A DNA stretch of 64,000 nucleotides from Pseudorhodoferax sp047601025 (GTDB lineage Bacteria; Pseudomonadota; Gammaproteobacteria; Burkholderiales; Burkholderiaceae_C), in contig NZ_JASGJZ010000001.1 in assembly GCF_047601025.1 (NCBI RefSeq), positions 2,976,001 to 3,040,000 of the forward strand. Reading direction: 5' to 3'. Below the pieces are notes generated by a model. It did not search any database. It saw nothing but the letters and a program-made list of their open reading frames with translations, and was not told where the DNA came from. Positions within the stretch are counted from its first letter, which is position 1. Each line of letters opens with the position of its first letter. The translations under genes were made by a program, and so were the position numbers. Below are positions 18,336 through 28,114 of the stretch, in pieces.

Positions 18336-18605
18336 ATGGACGTCGTCGTCGCGCTGCTGCATGTCGGGGGCTTCGTGATGCCCGCCGTCTGCGTGGCCCT
18401 GGGCACCACGCTGGCGGCGCGGCTGCTGGGGGGCGGTGGGGGCATGCGCTGGTGGGCGCAATGGCTGCTGGTCAGCGCGGCCGGCGTGCTGGCGCTGCTG
18501 GGGGCGCTGTGGATCCTGGGCCGCGACGGCAGCATCGCCGGCTATGCGGCCCTGGTGGCCTGCTGTGCCACGCTGGCCTGGCTGCTGACGCTGCGCCGGC
18601 GCTGA
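18336..18605 (+). CDS. Small integral membrane protein, unknown function
   Basis: An 89-aa protein with three predicted membrane segments (about residues 3-28, 38-60 and 66-84) and a basic C-terminal end LRRR. Start ATG 18336 is the first in frame. It is divergent from hemA and convergent with nudC. I recognise no family; the regular hydrophobicity and strong codon-position GC pattern support it being real. Confidence 0.6.
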   Translation: MDVVVALLHVGGFVMPAVCVALGTTLAARLLGGGGGMRWWAQWLLVSAAGVLALLGALWILGRDGSIAGYAALVACCATLAWLLTLRRR

Positions 18606-18628
18606 GCAGCGGCGCCGGCCAGGGCGCT

Positions 18629-19459
18629 CTAGCGGTCCGGCGACGATCCCGGTAGGTGGGCTTCGATCAGTTGCGCGGCGATGGACAGCCGCGGCGGAAT
18701 CGGCGGCATCGGCTCGCCGGGCCCGACCCAGACCGCTTCGGCGATCTCGTGCTCGTCCAGCCGCAGCGTGCCGCCGGCGTATTCGGCGGTGAATGCCAGC
18801 ATCAGCGAATGCGGGAACGGCCACGACTGGCTCGCGAAGTAGCGCAGCTCGCGCACCGAGAGGCCGACTTCCTCCTGCACTTCGCGGTGCACCGCATCCT
18901 CGACCGATTCGCCGGCTTCCAGGAAGCCGGCCAGCGCCGTGAAGAAGCCCGACGGCGAGTTGCGGTGCCGCGCCAGCAGGATGGACGGGCCGCGCCGCAC
19001 CAGCACCATCATCGCCGGCGAGATGCGCGGATAGGCCGCATGTCCGCAGGCCGGGCAGCGCATGCAGCGCTCGCCCGCGAGCGGCGCGGTCGGCCCGCCG
19101 CAGGCGCCGCAGAAGCGGTGGGTGCGGGCCCATTCGGCGATCTGCCAGGCGCGGCCGGCCACGGCCAGCAGGCCGTCGTCGATGGCGCCGAACAGCGCAC
19201 GCAGCCGGCGCGTCTGGTAGCCGGGCGGCACGTCGATGCCGCGCGGGCGCCAGGCCACCCGGCAGTAGGCGGCGCCGAGCAGGCCGACCGGCAGGAACTC
19301 CGTGGCGCGCAGTTCCATCCAGGCCAGGGCCGCGGCGTCGGGCAGCGCCAGGTCCGCTTCGGCGACCAGCAGTTCGTCGCCGCAGAACACGAAGTTCAGT
19401 GCGGTTTCCTGGTCGCGGGCGGCCAGCAGGGGCGTGAACGAGGCGGGGGTCAGCAGCAT
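18629..19459 (-). CDS. nudC: NAD(+) diphosphatase (Nudix, NudC type)
   Basis: A 276-aa protein with a four-Cys zinc ribbon (FCGACGG ... CMRCPACGH, about 117-140), a Nudix box in the centre (GFLEAGESVEDAVHREVQEE split by the usual residues) and the diagnostic SQSWPFPHSLM downstream. NudC hydrolyses NADH and removes NAD caps from RNA. Length is slightly above the E. coli protein. It is followed upstream by another Nudix gene in the same direction, 25 bases away, suggesting an operon. Confidence 0.95.
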   Translation of the reverse strand: MLLTPASFTPLLAARDQETALNFVFCGDELLVAEADLALPDAAALAWMELRATEFLPVGLLGAAYCRVAWRPRGIDVPPGYQTRRLRALFGAIDDGLLAVAGRAWQIAEWARTHRFCGACGGPTAPLAGERCMRCPACGHAAYPRISPAMMVLVRRGPSILLARHRNSPSGFFTALAGFLEAGESVEDAVHREVQEEVGLSVRELRYFASQSWPFPHSLMLAFTAEYAGGTLRLDEHEIAEAVWVGPGEPMPPIPPRLSIAAQLIEAHLPGSSPDR

Positions 19460-19484
19460 GGGGCGGATCGTGGTGGAAGGAGGT

Positions 19485-20366
19485 TCAGCCGAACAGCGCC
19501 TCGAAGCCGTCGATCGGCTCGAAGCGCTTGTTCTGCCAGCGCAGCCGCGTCGGCCCGGGCAGTGCGCGCTCGGCGACCGGGTGGCAGGCGTCGCCCGGGT
19601 AGCAGACCACGCGCACGCCGTCCTCGTGGATGCTTTCCGGCTGGATCACCGGCGGCCGGCCGGCCCGTGCGGCGGCCAGTGCCGCGCCGGCGCTGGCATG
19701 GTGCGACAGCTGCGCCAGCGTCATGATCTGCGGCGGCGCCATTTCGATCTCGCCGTCCCAGTAGCGCTGCAGCGCCGTGCGCGGAGTCAGCCAGGCGGTT
19801 TCGACCGTCTCGTAGTCGTCGTGCCGGGCGACCTGCTCGGCCGGGACCACGGCGGCGAAGAAGCGGGTGTCGAAGCGCTTGTTCATCACCGAGGGCAGGC
19901 GCGGCGTGATCCAGCGCGCCCAGGGCACCAGCCACTGCGTCTGCACGCGCAAGTCGAGCCGGGCCAGCATCGCGTTGAACGGCGTGTCGTCCTTCAGCAG
20001 CGCCGCGGCCCGGGGCAGGTCGGGCGCGGTGCCGCCGGGGCCGGCGGCCAGCAGCACGCCGGCTTCCTCGAAGGCCTCGCGCACGGCCGCCACGTACAGG
20101 CCGGCGGCCTGGGGCGCCTCGAGTTCGGCGTCGTGCAGGCTGGCGCGCAGTTGGTCGGGCGGCTGGTCCAGGTGCAGGGCGGGGTCGAGCTCCGTGTCGG
20201 CCGCGTCGAGCTTGCCGCCGGGGAACACGTAGGCGCCGCCCAGCAGGGCCGAGTTGCCGTGGCGCCGCACCAGCAGCACTTCGATGCCGGCCGGGCCGTC
20301 ACGCAGCATGATCAGCGTGGCGGCCGGGAGCGCCGGGGTGTGGATGGGGTGCATGTTCAGTTCCAT
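19485..20366 (-). CDS. Nudix hydrolase family protein
   Basis: A 293-aa protein with N-terminal PAATLIMLRDG and VFPGGKLD, then a split Nudix box ending REAFEEAGVLL (about 101-111). The insertion between GG and REAFEE makes it like the long Nudix subfamily that includes NUDT19-type CoA/acyl-CoA diphosphatases; substrate here is unknown. Start ATG 20366 (MELNMHP) is preferred, with 20354 as an alternative. It lies directly upstream of nudC and is divergent from the SDR gene. Confidence 0.85.
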   Translation of the reverse strand: MELNMHPIHTPALPAATLIMLRDGPAGIEVLLVRRHGNSALLGGAYVFPGGKLDAADTELDPALHLDQPPDQLRASLHDAELEAPQAAGLYVAAVREAFEEAGVLLAAGPGGTAPDLPRAAALLKDDTPFNAMLARLDLRVQTQWLVPWARWITPRLPSVMNKRFDTRFFAAVVPAEQVARHDDYETVETAWLTPRTALQRYWDGEIEMAPPQIMTLAQLSHHASAGAALAAARAGRPPVIQPESIHEDGVRVVCYPGDACHPVAERALPGPTRLRWQNKRFEPIDGFEALFG

Positions 20367-20473
20367 GGGGGGTCCGTTGTCTCCAGTACAGTCGGGCGGC
20401 TTTGCTGGCGCAAGGCTAGCAGAGGCGATGGTGCGCCGGTGTCGCACAGCTTTCAAGGACAGAGGAGCCTGCA

Positions 20474-21379
<906 letters not shown>

Positions 21380-21474
21380 ACCCGCGTGCGCCGGGGCTGC
21401 TCGGGCCCCGCCTGCAGCGCCGGCAGGCCTGTGATACCTTCCGGCCCCTGACAGATTCCGGGGCTTGAAACGAC

Positions 21475-23067
21475 ATGGCCACAACGACCTTGCATGCCAG
21501 CACGCCCCTCACGGAGCGCGCGGGCGCCCTCACCCACGAACGACTGCGCGGCATCCGGCGCGGGCTTGAGAAGGAAAGCCTGCGCGCCAATCCGGACGGC
21601 AGCCTGGCGCTGACGCCGCATCCGGCGGCGCTGGGCTCGGCGTTGACGCATTCGCACATCACCACCGACTTCAGCGAATCGCAGCTGGAGCTGATCACCG
21701 GCGTGCACGCCAGCGCCGAGGCCTGCCTGCAGGAACTGGCCGAGGTGCACCAGTACGTCTACCACGTGCTGCGCGAGCAGGGCGAGGAGATGCTGTGGGT
21801 CTCCAGCATGCCCTGCGGCCTGCCGACCGACGAGACCATCCCGATCGGCCGCTACGGCGCATCCAACGTCGGCCGCGCCAAGAGCGTCTACCGCATGGGC
21901 CTGGGCCACCGCTACGGCCGGCGCATGCAGACCATCTCGGGCATCCACTACAACTGGTCGATGCCCGGCGTCACGAGCGAGGCCTACTTCGGCCTGATCC
22001 GCAACTTCCGCCGCCATGCCTTCCTGCCGCTGGTGCTGTTCGGCGCGTCGCCGGCCGTGTGCGGCAGCTTCGTCGACGGGCGCGACCACGGCCTGTTGCC
22101 GCTGGGCGAGTGCAGCATGCACCTGCCGCACGCGACCTCGCTGCGCATGGGGCGGCTGGGCTACCAGAGCGACGCGCAGTCCTCGCTGGCCGTCAGCTAC
22201 AACAGCCTGGAGGGCTACGGTGCCTCGCTGCAGCAGGCGCTGACCCAGCCCTATCCGCCCTACGAGGCGGTCGGCATCCGCAACCCCGGCGGCGACTACA
22301 ACCAGCTCGCCACCAGCCTCTTGCAGATCGAGAACGAGTTCTACGGCACGATCCGGCCCAAGCGCACGATCTTCCCGGGCGAGCGTCCGCTGCATGCGCT
22401 GCGCGAGCGCGGCGTGGAGTACGTCGAGGTCCGCCTGATGGACCTGGACCCGTTCGAGCCGCTGGGCATCTCGGCCACGACCATGCGCTTCCTGGACGTG
22501 TTCCTGCTGCACTGCCTGCTCAGCGACAGCCCGCCCGACACGCCGCAGGAGATCGCCGCGCTGGCGCGCAACCAGCACCGCGTGGCCGCGCGCGGGCGCG
22601 AGAGCGGCCTGCTGCTGGAGCAGGGCCGGCGCGAACGGCCGCTGGCGGAATGGGCGCTGGAACTCATCGACGAATGCCGGCCGATCGCCGCCCGGCTGGA
22701 TGCCGCGCACGGCGGGCAGGCGCATGCGCAGGCGGTGGCGGCCGCGCGTGCCGCCGTGCTGGCGCCGCAGACGCTGCCGTCGGCCCGCGTGCTGCAGCAC
22801 ATCGAGCGCGAGCACGGTGGCAGCTTCGCGCACTTCGTGCTGGAACGCTCGCAGTCCACGCAGGCACGGCTGCTGGGGCTGCCGTTCCCGGAGGTGCTGC
22901 GCCGGCGTTTCGCCGAGGCCTCGGCCGCCTCGATCGAGGAGCAAAAGCGCATCGAGGCCGCCGACACCATGCCCTTCGACGTGTACCGCGAGGAATACCT
23001 GCGGCCCGAGCGGCTGGGCCTCGGCTCGCGCCGCCGCGACCGCGCGGTGCCGGCCGCGGCGATCTGA
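21475..23067 (+). CDS. gshA: Glutamate--cysteine ligase, type 1
   Basis: A 530-aa enzyme for the first step of glutathione synthesis. It shows GLEKESLRA near the N terminus, the TDFSESQLELIT block, SGIHYNWSMP and the YVEVRLMDLDPFEP motif, all typical of the gammaproteobacterial-type GshA. Length matches. A hairpin-forming GGGGCTGCTCGGGCCCC lies in the upstream gap. Its stop is three bases from the stop of a convergent small gene. Confidence 0.96.
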   Translation: MATTTLHASTPLTERAGALTHERLRGIRRGLEKESLRANPDGSLALTPHPAALGSALTHSHITTDFSESQLELITGVHASAEACLQELAEVHQYVYHVLREQGEEMLWVSSMPCGLPTDETIPIGRYGASNVGRAKSVYRMGLGHRYGRRMQTISGIHYNWSMPGVTSEAYFGLIRNFRRHAFLPLVLFGASPAVCGSFVDGRDHGLLPLGECSMHLPHATSLRMGRLGYQSDAQSSLAVSYNSLEGYGASLQQALTQPYPPYEAVGIRNPGGDYNQLATSLLQIENEFYGTIRPKRTIFPGERPLHALRERGVEYVEVRLMDLDPFEPLGISATTMRFLDVFLLHCLLSDSPPDTPQEIAALARNQHRVAARGRESGLLLEQGRRERPLAEWALELIDECRPIAARLDAAHGGQAHAQAVAAARAAVLAPQTLPSARVLQHIEREHGGSFAHFVLERSQSTQARLLGLPFPEVLRRRFAEASAASIEEQKRIEAADTMPFDVYREEYLRPERLGLGSRRRDRAVPAAAI

Positions 23068-23070
23068 GCG

Positions 23071-23274
23071 TCAGCGGTGGCGCAGGTACAGGACGCCGAA
23101 GGCCAGGCCCAGCACCAGCGCGAACCAGCCGACCACCGACGACTGCGCGATCATGTCGTGCAGCGGCGTCGGGCCCATGAAGCGCGGCGCCAGCAGCACC
23201 ACCAGCCCGATGGCGATGCATATCCCGCTCTTCCAGGCCAGGTCCGCGCTGCGCCCGGCCGGTTGCCGGCTCAC
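23071..23274 (-). CDS. Small two-TM membrane protein coupled to hibernation factor gene
   Basis: A 67-aa protein with two predicted membrane segments (about residues 17-32 and 44-62) and a basic C-terminal LRHR. The likely start is GTG 23274, which overlaps the TGA of the upstream gene (GTGA), giving MSRQPAGRS. No family recognised. The coupling to the ribosome hibernation-like gene is the only functional hint. Confidence 0.6.
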   Translation of the reverse strand: MSRQPAGRSADLAWKSGICIAIGLVVLLAPRFMGPTPLHDMIAQSSVVGWFALVLGLAFGVLYLRHR

Positions 23275-23621
23275 GGGCTTTCCTTGCGGATGGAGTCGCG
23301 CTCGCGGTGGCTCTTGTCGCGCTCGCGCTCGACCGTGCTCTCGACCAGGCGCTTGAGCTTTTCGGTGGCGCCGCGCAGGGCCGCGTCCTGGTTGTCGCCG
23401 TCGTGGTGCACGGCCAGCGGCTGGTGGTGCGCCAGCCGGGCTTCCATCGTGCAGCGCTTGGTGGCTGCGCCGCCCTTGGCCGCGCTTTCCTCGGACAGAT
23501 GCACTTCGATGCGGGTCAGGTCCTGGCGGAAGCGCGCCAGCTCCTCGTGCAGATAGTTCTCGGCCCAACGGTCCAGCGACTCCTTGTTGGGCAGGCCGGT
23601 CGTGTTCACTTGCACTTGCAT
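23271..23621 (-). CDS. HPF/RaiA family ribosome-associated protein
   Basis: A 116-aa protein with the beta-alpha-beta-beta-beta-alpha fold of sigma-54 modulation / S30EA proteins: MQVQVNTTGL, RIEVHLSEES, CTMEARLAHHQPLAV and a C-terminal helix DAALRGATEKLKRLVESTVERERD. It lacks the long C-terminal dimerisation domain, so it is of the short type. The ATG at 23621 has a strong AAAGGAGAT site. The family stabilises inactive ribosomes in stationary phase; sequence similarity to HPF itself is modest. Confidence 0.82.
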   Translation of the reverse strand: MQVQVNTTGLPNKESLDRWAENYLHEELARFRQDLTRIEVHLSEESAAKGGAATKRCTMEARLAHHQPLAVHHDGDNQDAALRGATEKLKRLVESTVERERDKSHRERDSIRKESP

Positions 23622-23761
23622 GGGGATCTCCTTTCGGCCGCCAGTGTGCCGCAGCCGGCGCAGGCGTCCGCAGGAACCGCACCGAAGCCGGGGAGAGGGC
23701 TCTGGTATCGTTCCTGCTTTTCGCCCCGATCCGTTATTTGCCATCCGTCCGTGGAGACCGC

Positions 23762-24736
23762 ATGAGCTTTTCGTCCCTGATCCGTAGACGCCTGTGCCAG
23801 GCGCTGGCCGTCGGCGCTTTGCTGGCGGCCGGTGCGGCCCAGGCCCAGCAGACCGTGCGCATCCTGGTCGGCTTCCCGGCCGGCGGCGGCACCGATGCGA
23901 TCGCACGGCTGCTGGCCGACAAGCTGCAGGGCGAGCTCGGCCAGAACGTGATCGTGGACAACCGCGGCGGCGCTGGCGGCCAGATCGCCGCCCATGCGCT
24001 GAAGGCGGCTGCGCCGGACGGCACGACCTTCTTCCTCTCGCACGACCACACGATCTCCATCCTGCCGCTGGTGACCAAGAACGCCGGCTTCGATCCGGCC
24101 AGGGATTTCGTCGCCGTGGCCGGTTTCGCGACCTTCGTGAACGCGCTGGCCGTCTCCGGCGGCACGCCAGCCAGGTCCCTGCCCGAGTACCTGAACTGGG
24201 TCAGGAGCCAGGGTGGCCGGGGCACCATCGGCGTGCCGGCGCCGACCTCGGTGCCGGAGTTCCTCGTGAAGATCCTGGCCGACAAATACAAGATGGACCT
24301 GCAGGCCGCGCCCTACCGCGGCAGTGCGCCGATGATCGCCGACATGCTGGGCAACCAGATCAGCGCAGGCACCGGCTCCATTCCCGACTTCATCGAGAAC
24401 CACAAGGCCGGCAAGATCCGCGTCGTCGCCGTGCTGGGCTCCGCGCGCCAGGCCGCGATGCCCGAGGTGCCGACGTTCGCCGAACTGGGCGTGGCCGGGT
24501 TCGAGGACGTGCCGTACTACGGCGTGTTCGCGCCGGCGGGCACGCCGCAGGCCGCGATCGACCGCTTCTCGGCCGCGCTGGCCAAGGTCGTCGCACTGCC
24601 CGACGTGCGCGAGAAGCTGACGGCCATGGGCCTGACCGTGGGCTACATGCCCCAGCAGCAGCTGGCCAGCCGCGAGCGCGCCTACACCAGGGTGTGGGCC
24701 AGGATCATCAAGGAGAGCGGCTTCCAGCCGCAATGA
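23762..24736 (+). CDS. Bug family periplasmic solute-binding protein (TctC-like)
   Basis: A 324-aa extracytoplasmic receptor with a signal peptide ending near GAAQAQQ (about residue 28), the hallmark VGFPAGGGTDAIAR and VDNRGGAGG, and the later VGVPAPTSVPEF, PYRGSAPMIADML and PTFAELG blocks. Bug proteins bind carboxylates and related solutes and are hugely expanded in Burkholderiales. No TctA/TctB membrane genes are nearby, which is usual for orphan Bugs. Ligand unknown. A strong terminator follows. Confidence 0.95.
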   Translation: MSFSSLIRRRLCQALAVGALLAAGAAQAQQTVRILVGFPAGGGTDAIARLLADKLQGELGQNVIVDNRGGAGGQIAAHALKAAAPDGTTFFLSHDHTISILPLVTKNAGFDPARDFVAVAGFATFVNALAVSGGTPARSLPEYLNWVRSQGGRGTIGVPAPTSVPEFLVKILADKYKMDLQAAPYRGSAPMIADMLGNQISAGTGSIPDFIENHKAGKIRVVAVLGSARQAAMPEVPTFAELGVAGFEDVPYYGVFAPAGTPQAAIDRFSAALAKVVALPDVREKLTAMGLTVGYMPQQQLASRERAYTRVWARIIKESGFQPQ

Positions 24737-24766
24737 CCGTCGCCGCGCGGGGCGCGGGCGAAGAAG

Positions 24767-24791
24767 AAAGGCCGGGCGATCCCGGCCTTTT
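24767..24791. terminator. Bidirectional intrinsic terminator between bug and glnS
   Basis: The stem AAAGGCCGGG / CCCGGCCTTT with a CGAT loop and flanking A and T tracts lies between the converging bug and glnS genes and can serve both. Confidence 0.8.
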
Positions 24792-24792
24792 C

Positions 24793-26610
24793 TCATTTGC
24801 CCCAGCTGTCCTTCAAACTGGTCGTGCGGTTGAACACCGGCCGGTCCGGGTGGTGGTCGTGCCGGTCGGCGACGAAGTAGCCGTGCCGCTCGAACTGGAA
24901 GCGGTCGTCCACGCCGGCGCGCGCCATGTCCGGCTCCAGATAGGCCTGCACGGTGCGCAGGCTGTCGGGGTTCAGGCTGTCCAGGAAGTTCTTGCCGCCG
25001 GCGTCCGGGTGCGGGTCGTTGAACAGCCGCTCGTACAGCCGGATCTCGGCCGGCACGGCGTCGTGCACGCCGACCCAGGTGATCACGCCCTTGACCTTGA
25101 CGGCATCGGCGCCCGGCGTGCCGCTCTTGGTGTCGGGCACCAGTTCGGCGTGGACCTCGACCAGCCGGCCCTGGGCATCGCGTACCGCGCCCGTGCACTG
25201 CACGACGTGGCCGTACTTCAGGCGCACGCGGTTGCCGGGCTTGACGCTGCCATCGGCCTGCGGCTGCGGCGGATACAGGCGGTGGAAGCCCTTGGGCGGC
25301 CGGTCCTCGTAGTCCGTGCGCTCGATCCACAGTTCCTTGCCGAACTGGAAGGAGCGCCGGCCCTGGTGCGGATCGTGCGGGTTCGCCGGCGCGCTGCACG
25401 CGTCCAGCGTGCCGGCGCCGTGCAGCGCGTCCCAGTTCGTGATGACGAGCCTGACCGGGTCGAGCACCGCCATCGCGCGCGTGGCCGTGGCATCCAGCGT
25501 GTCGCGCAGCGCGCCTTCCAGCGTGCTGTAGTCGATCCAGCTGTCGCTCTTGGTGACGCCGATGCGCTCGGCGAACAGCTGGAGCGCCTCGGGCGTGTAG
25601 CCGCGCCGGCGCAGGCCGAGGATGGTGGGCATGCGCGGGTCGTCCCAGCCGCTGACGCGGCCTTCGTTCACCAGCTGGGCGAGCTTGCGCTTGCTGGTGA
25701 TCACGTAGCTGAGGTTCAGCCGCGCGAACTCGTACTGCCGCGGCGGCGGCGCGGCCAGCAGGCCGCCTTCGATCAGGCGTTCCAGCACCCAGTCGTAGAA
25801 CGGGCGCTGGTCCTCGAACTCCAGCGTGCAGATGCTGTGCGTGATCTGCTCCAGCGCGTCCTCGATCGGGTGCGCGTAGGTGTACATCGGATAGATGCAC
25901 CAGCGGTCGCCCGTGTTGTGGTGCGTGGCGCGGCGGATGCGGTAGATCGCCGGGTCGCGCATGTTGATGTTGGGGCTGGCCATGTCGATCTTCGCGCGCA
26001 GCACGGCGGCGCCGTCGTCCAGCTTGCCGTCGCGCATCTCGCGCAGGCGGGCGAGGTTCTCCGCGGGCGTGCGGCTGCGGAACGGGCTGTCGGTGCCGGG
26101 CGTGGTGAAGTCGCCGCGGCTGGCGCGCATCTGCTCGGGCGTCTGCTCGTCCACGTAGGCATGGCCGGCCTGCACCAGGTATTCGGCCGCGCGGTACATG
26201 AAGTCGAAGTAGTCGCTGGCCTGGTAGAGGTGGCTGGCGCCACCGGCTTCCCAGGTGAAGCCCAGCCAGCGCACGGCATCGATGATGCCGCGCACGTACT
26301 CTTCGTCTTCCTTCTCGGGATTGGTGTCGTCCAAGCGCAGGTGGCAGATGCCGCCGTAGTCGCGCGCCAGCCCGAAGTTCAGGCAGATGCTCTTGGCATG
26401 GCCCACGTGCAGGTAGCCGTTCGGCTCGGGCGGGAAACGCAGCCGCACGGGCGCGGGGTCGAGCGGCCCCTGGGCGTGGTGGGCGGCGTCGCCGGGGCTG
26501 CCGCCCCAGTGGCGGCCGGCGTAGGTGCCTTGCGCGAGGTCGTGTTCGATGATCTGGCGCAGGAAGTTGCTGTGCTTGTGTTCGGTCGGCGCGGACGCAG
26601 GGGAATTCAT
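24793..26610 (-). CDS. glnS: Glutaminyl-tRNA synthetase
   Basis: A 605-aa class I synthetase. The HIGH-type motif is PPEPNGYLHVGHAKS (about 60-74), the LDDTNPEKE block follows, and the KMSKS-like loop is VITSKRKLAQLV. A C-terminal two-lobed beta-barrel anticodon-binding region is present. Presence of GlnRS is normal for beta- and gammaproteobacteria. Start ATG 26610 gives a slightly longer N terminus than in E. coli (about 40 residues). Confidence 0.97.
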   Translation of the reverse strand: MNSPASAPTEHKHSNFLRQIIEHDLAQGTYAGRHWGGSPGDAAHHAQGPLDPAPVRLRFPPEPNGYLHVGHAKSICLNFGLARDYGGICHLRLDDTNPEKEDEEYVRGIIDAVRWLGFTWEAGGASHLYQASDYFDFMYRAAEYLVQAGHAYVDEQTPEQMRASRGDFTTPGTDSPFRSRTPAENLARLREMRDGKLDDGAAVLRAKIDMASPNINMRDPAIYRIRRATHHNTGDRWCIYPMYTYAHPIEDALEQITHSICTLEFEDQRPFYDWVLERLIEGGLLAAPPPRQYEFARLNLSYVITSKRKLAQLVNEGRVSGWDDPRMPTILGLRRRGYTPEALQLFAERIGVTKSDSWIDYSTLEGALRDTLDATATRAMAVLDPVRLVITNWDALHGAGTLDACSAPANPHDPHQGRRSFQFGKELWIERTDYEDRPPKGFHRLYPPQPQADGSVKPGNRVRLKYGHVVQCTGAVRDAQGRLVEVHAELVPDTKSGTPGADAVKVKGVITWVGVHDAVPAEIRLYERLFNDPHPDAGGKNFLDSLNPDSLRTVQAYLEPDMARAGVDDRFQFERHGYFVADRHDHHPDRPVFNRTTSLKDSWGK

Positions 26611-26723
26611 GCCATGGATTCTAGGAGGCGGGGCGAGATTGTTACGTCTGGTCAAGCCTTTAACCGGATGCCTGGCAACTACGACAGGCTGCCGCGTTCC
26701 AATACGCTGTCGAAAAGGAGCAC

Positions 26724-27092
26724 ATGATGTCCCCGTATCTCGGGAAATGGTTGGCCGGCGCCGCGACGGCCGCGGCGCTGCTGGCAGCCGCCGGACCGGC
26801 GCAGGCGCACGGCGTGGTGTGGTCGGTCGGCGTTGGCGCACCCGGGGCGCAGGTCGTCGTCGGCAATGCACCGGTCTACATGGCGCCGCCGGTATACGTG
26901 GCGCCGCGCTACTACCGGTCGCCACCGCCTGTCTATTACGCCCCGCGGGTGGTGGTCGCGCCACCGCCGGTGGTCTACATGCCGCCGCCGGCGGTCTATG
27001 CGCCGCGGCCGGTGTTCTATGGCGGGCCCTACGGCCCGCCGCCACCGCGGTTCCACGGGCCCCGGCATCGCGGGGGCGGCTGGCGGCGCTGA
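26724..27092 (+). CDS. Exported Pro/Tyr-rich repeat protein
   Basis: A 122-aa protein with a signal peptide (core GAATAAALLAAAG, cleavage near AQAHG, residue 29) followed by a low-complexity region of repeated PPVYxAPR-like units (about residues 50-100) and a Gly/Arg/His-rich end. Such proteins are common in Burkholderiales and their function is unknown; they may be envelope or matrix associated. It stands alone between glnS and hldD. Start may be the second Met. Confidence 0.72.
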   Translation: MMSPYLGKWLAGAATAAALLAAAGPAQAHGVVWSVGVGAPGAQVVVGNAPVYMAPPVYVAPRYYRSPPPVYYAPRVVVAPPPVVYMPPPAVYAPRPVFYGGPYGPPPPRFHGPRHRGGGWRR

Positions 27093-27117
27093 GCGGACGC
27101 CAGCCCGCTCCGGCCGC

Positions 27118-28113
27118 TCAAGCGCCGGCCAGCGCCAGCGCCTGCATGTAGGCCGTCACGCCGGCCTGCACGTCGAGGAATTCGTGCGTGCAGCCGGCTG
27201 CGCGCAGCGCCGTCAGGTCGGCCTGGGTATGGCACTGGTACTTGCCGCGCAGCGCGTCGGGGAAGGCGGTGTAGACGATGGCGTCGCGCTGCCGCGCCTG
27301 TTCCAGCGTCAGCTGCGCGCCGCGGGCGTTGACCACGGCCAGCGCCACGTCGTTGAACGGCTGGGCACGGCCGGTTCCCAGGTTGAACAGGCCCGAGCGG
27401 TCCGGATGGTCGAGGAACCACAGGTTCACGGCGACCACGTCGTCCACGTAGACGAAATCGCGCTCCTGCTCGCCCGGCCCGTAGCCGCCGTATTCGCCGA
27501 ACAGCCGCACCTGGCCCTCGGCCTTGAACTGGTGGTACTGGTGGAAGGCCACGCTGGCCATGCGGCCCTTGTGCTGCTCGCGCGGACCGTAGACGTTGAA
27601 GTAGCGAAAGCCGACGACCTGGACGCGCGCGCGCTCGAACTGCATGCCCAGCGCGCGGCGCAGGTGCTGGTCGACCAGCAGCTTGGAATAGCCGTAGACG
27701 TTCAGCGGCGTCTCGTTGGCCGGCTCCTCGCGGAACACGGCGGAGCCGCCGTAGGTCGCGGCCGAGGAGGCGTACAGCAGCCGCGTGCGCTGGCGCTGGC
27801 AGGCCTCGAACAGCCGGCAGGTCAGCGTGTAGTTGTTGGCCATCATGTACTGGCCGTTGGTCTCCATGGTGTCGCTGCAGGCACCCTCGTGGAACACGGC
27901 CTCGACGCAGCCGTACCGGCCCTGGTCGAAGCGGTCGTAGAAGTCGCCCGCGTCCACGTAGTCGGAAATCTGCAGATCCACCAGGTTGCGGAACTTGTCG
28001 CCCTGGGTCAGGTCGTCGACCGCGATGACATCGGTCTCGCCGCGGGTGTTCAGGCCCTTGATGATGTTGCTGCCGATGAAACCGGCCGCGCCGGTGACCA
28101 CGTATCTCGTCAT
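27118..28113 (-). CDS. hldD: ADP-glyceromanno-heptose 6-epimerase
   Basis: A 331-aa extended SDR epimerase that converts ADP-D-glycero- to ADP-L-glycero-beta-D-manno-heptose for the LPS inner core. NADP-binding is at TGAAGFIGSNI (7-17), YxxxK in YGYSKLL, and family blocks DLTQGDKFRNL and RYFNVYGPRE are present. It is one base from the rfaE1 stop region and closes the long minus-strand run. Confidence 0.97.
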   Translation of the reverse strand: MTRYVVTGAAGFIGSNIIKGLNTRGETDVIAVDDLTQGDKFRNLVDLQISDYVDAGDFYDRFDQGRYGCVEAVFHEGACSDTMETNGQYMMANNYTLTCRLFEACQRQRTRLLYASSAATYGGSAVFREEPANETPLNVYGYSKLLVDQHLRRALGMQFERARVQVVGFRYFNVYGPREQHKGRMASVAFHQYHQFKAEGQVRLFGEYGGYGPGEQERDFVYVDDVVAVNLWFLDHPDRSGLFNLGTGRAQPFNDVALAVVNARGAQLTLEQARQRDAIVYTAFPDALRGKYQCHTQADLTALRAAGCTHEFLDVQAGVTAYMQALALAGA

Positions 28114-28114
28114 C

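Noticed and set aside
15816..19133. A 1105-aa minus-strand open frame ending in release factor 1
   Set aside because: Only the last 362 residues (from TTG 16904) are release factor 1; the rest is out-of-frame hemA and nudC sequence.
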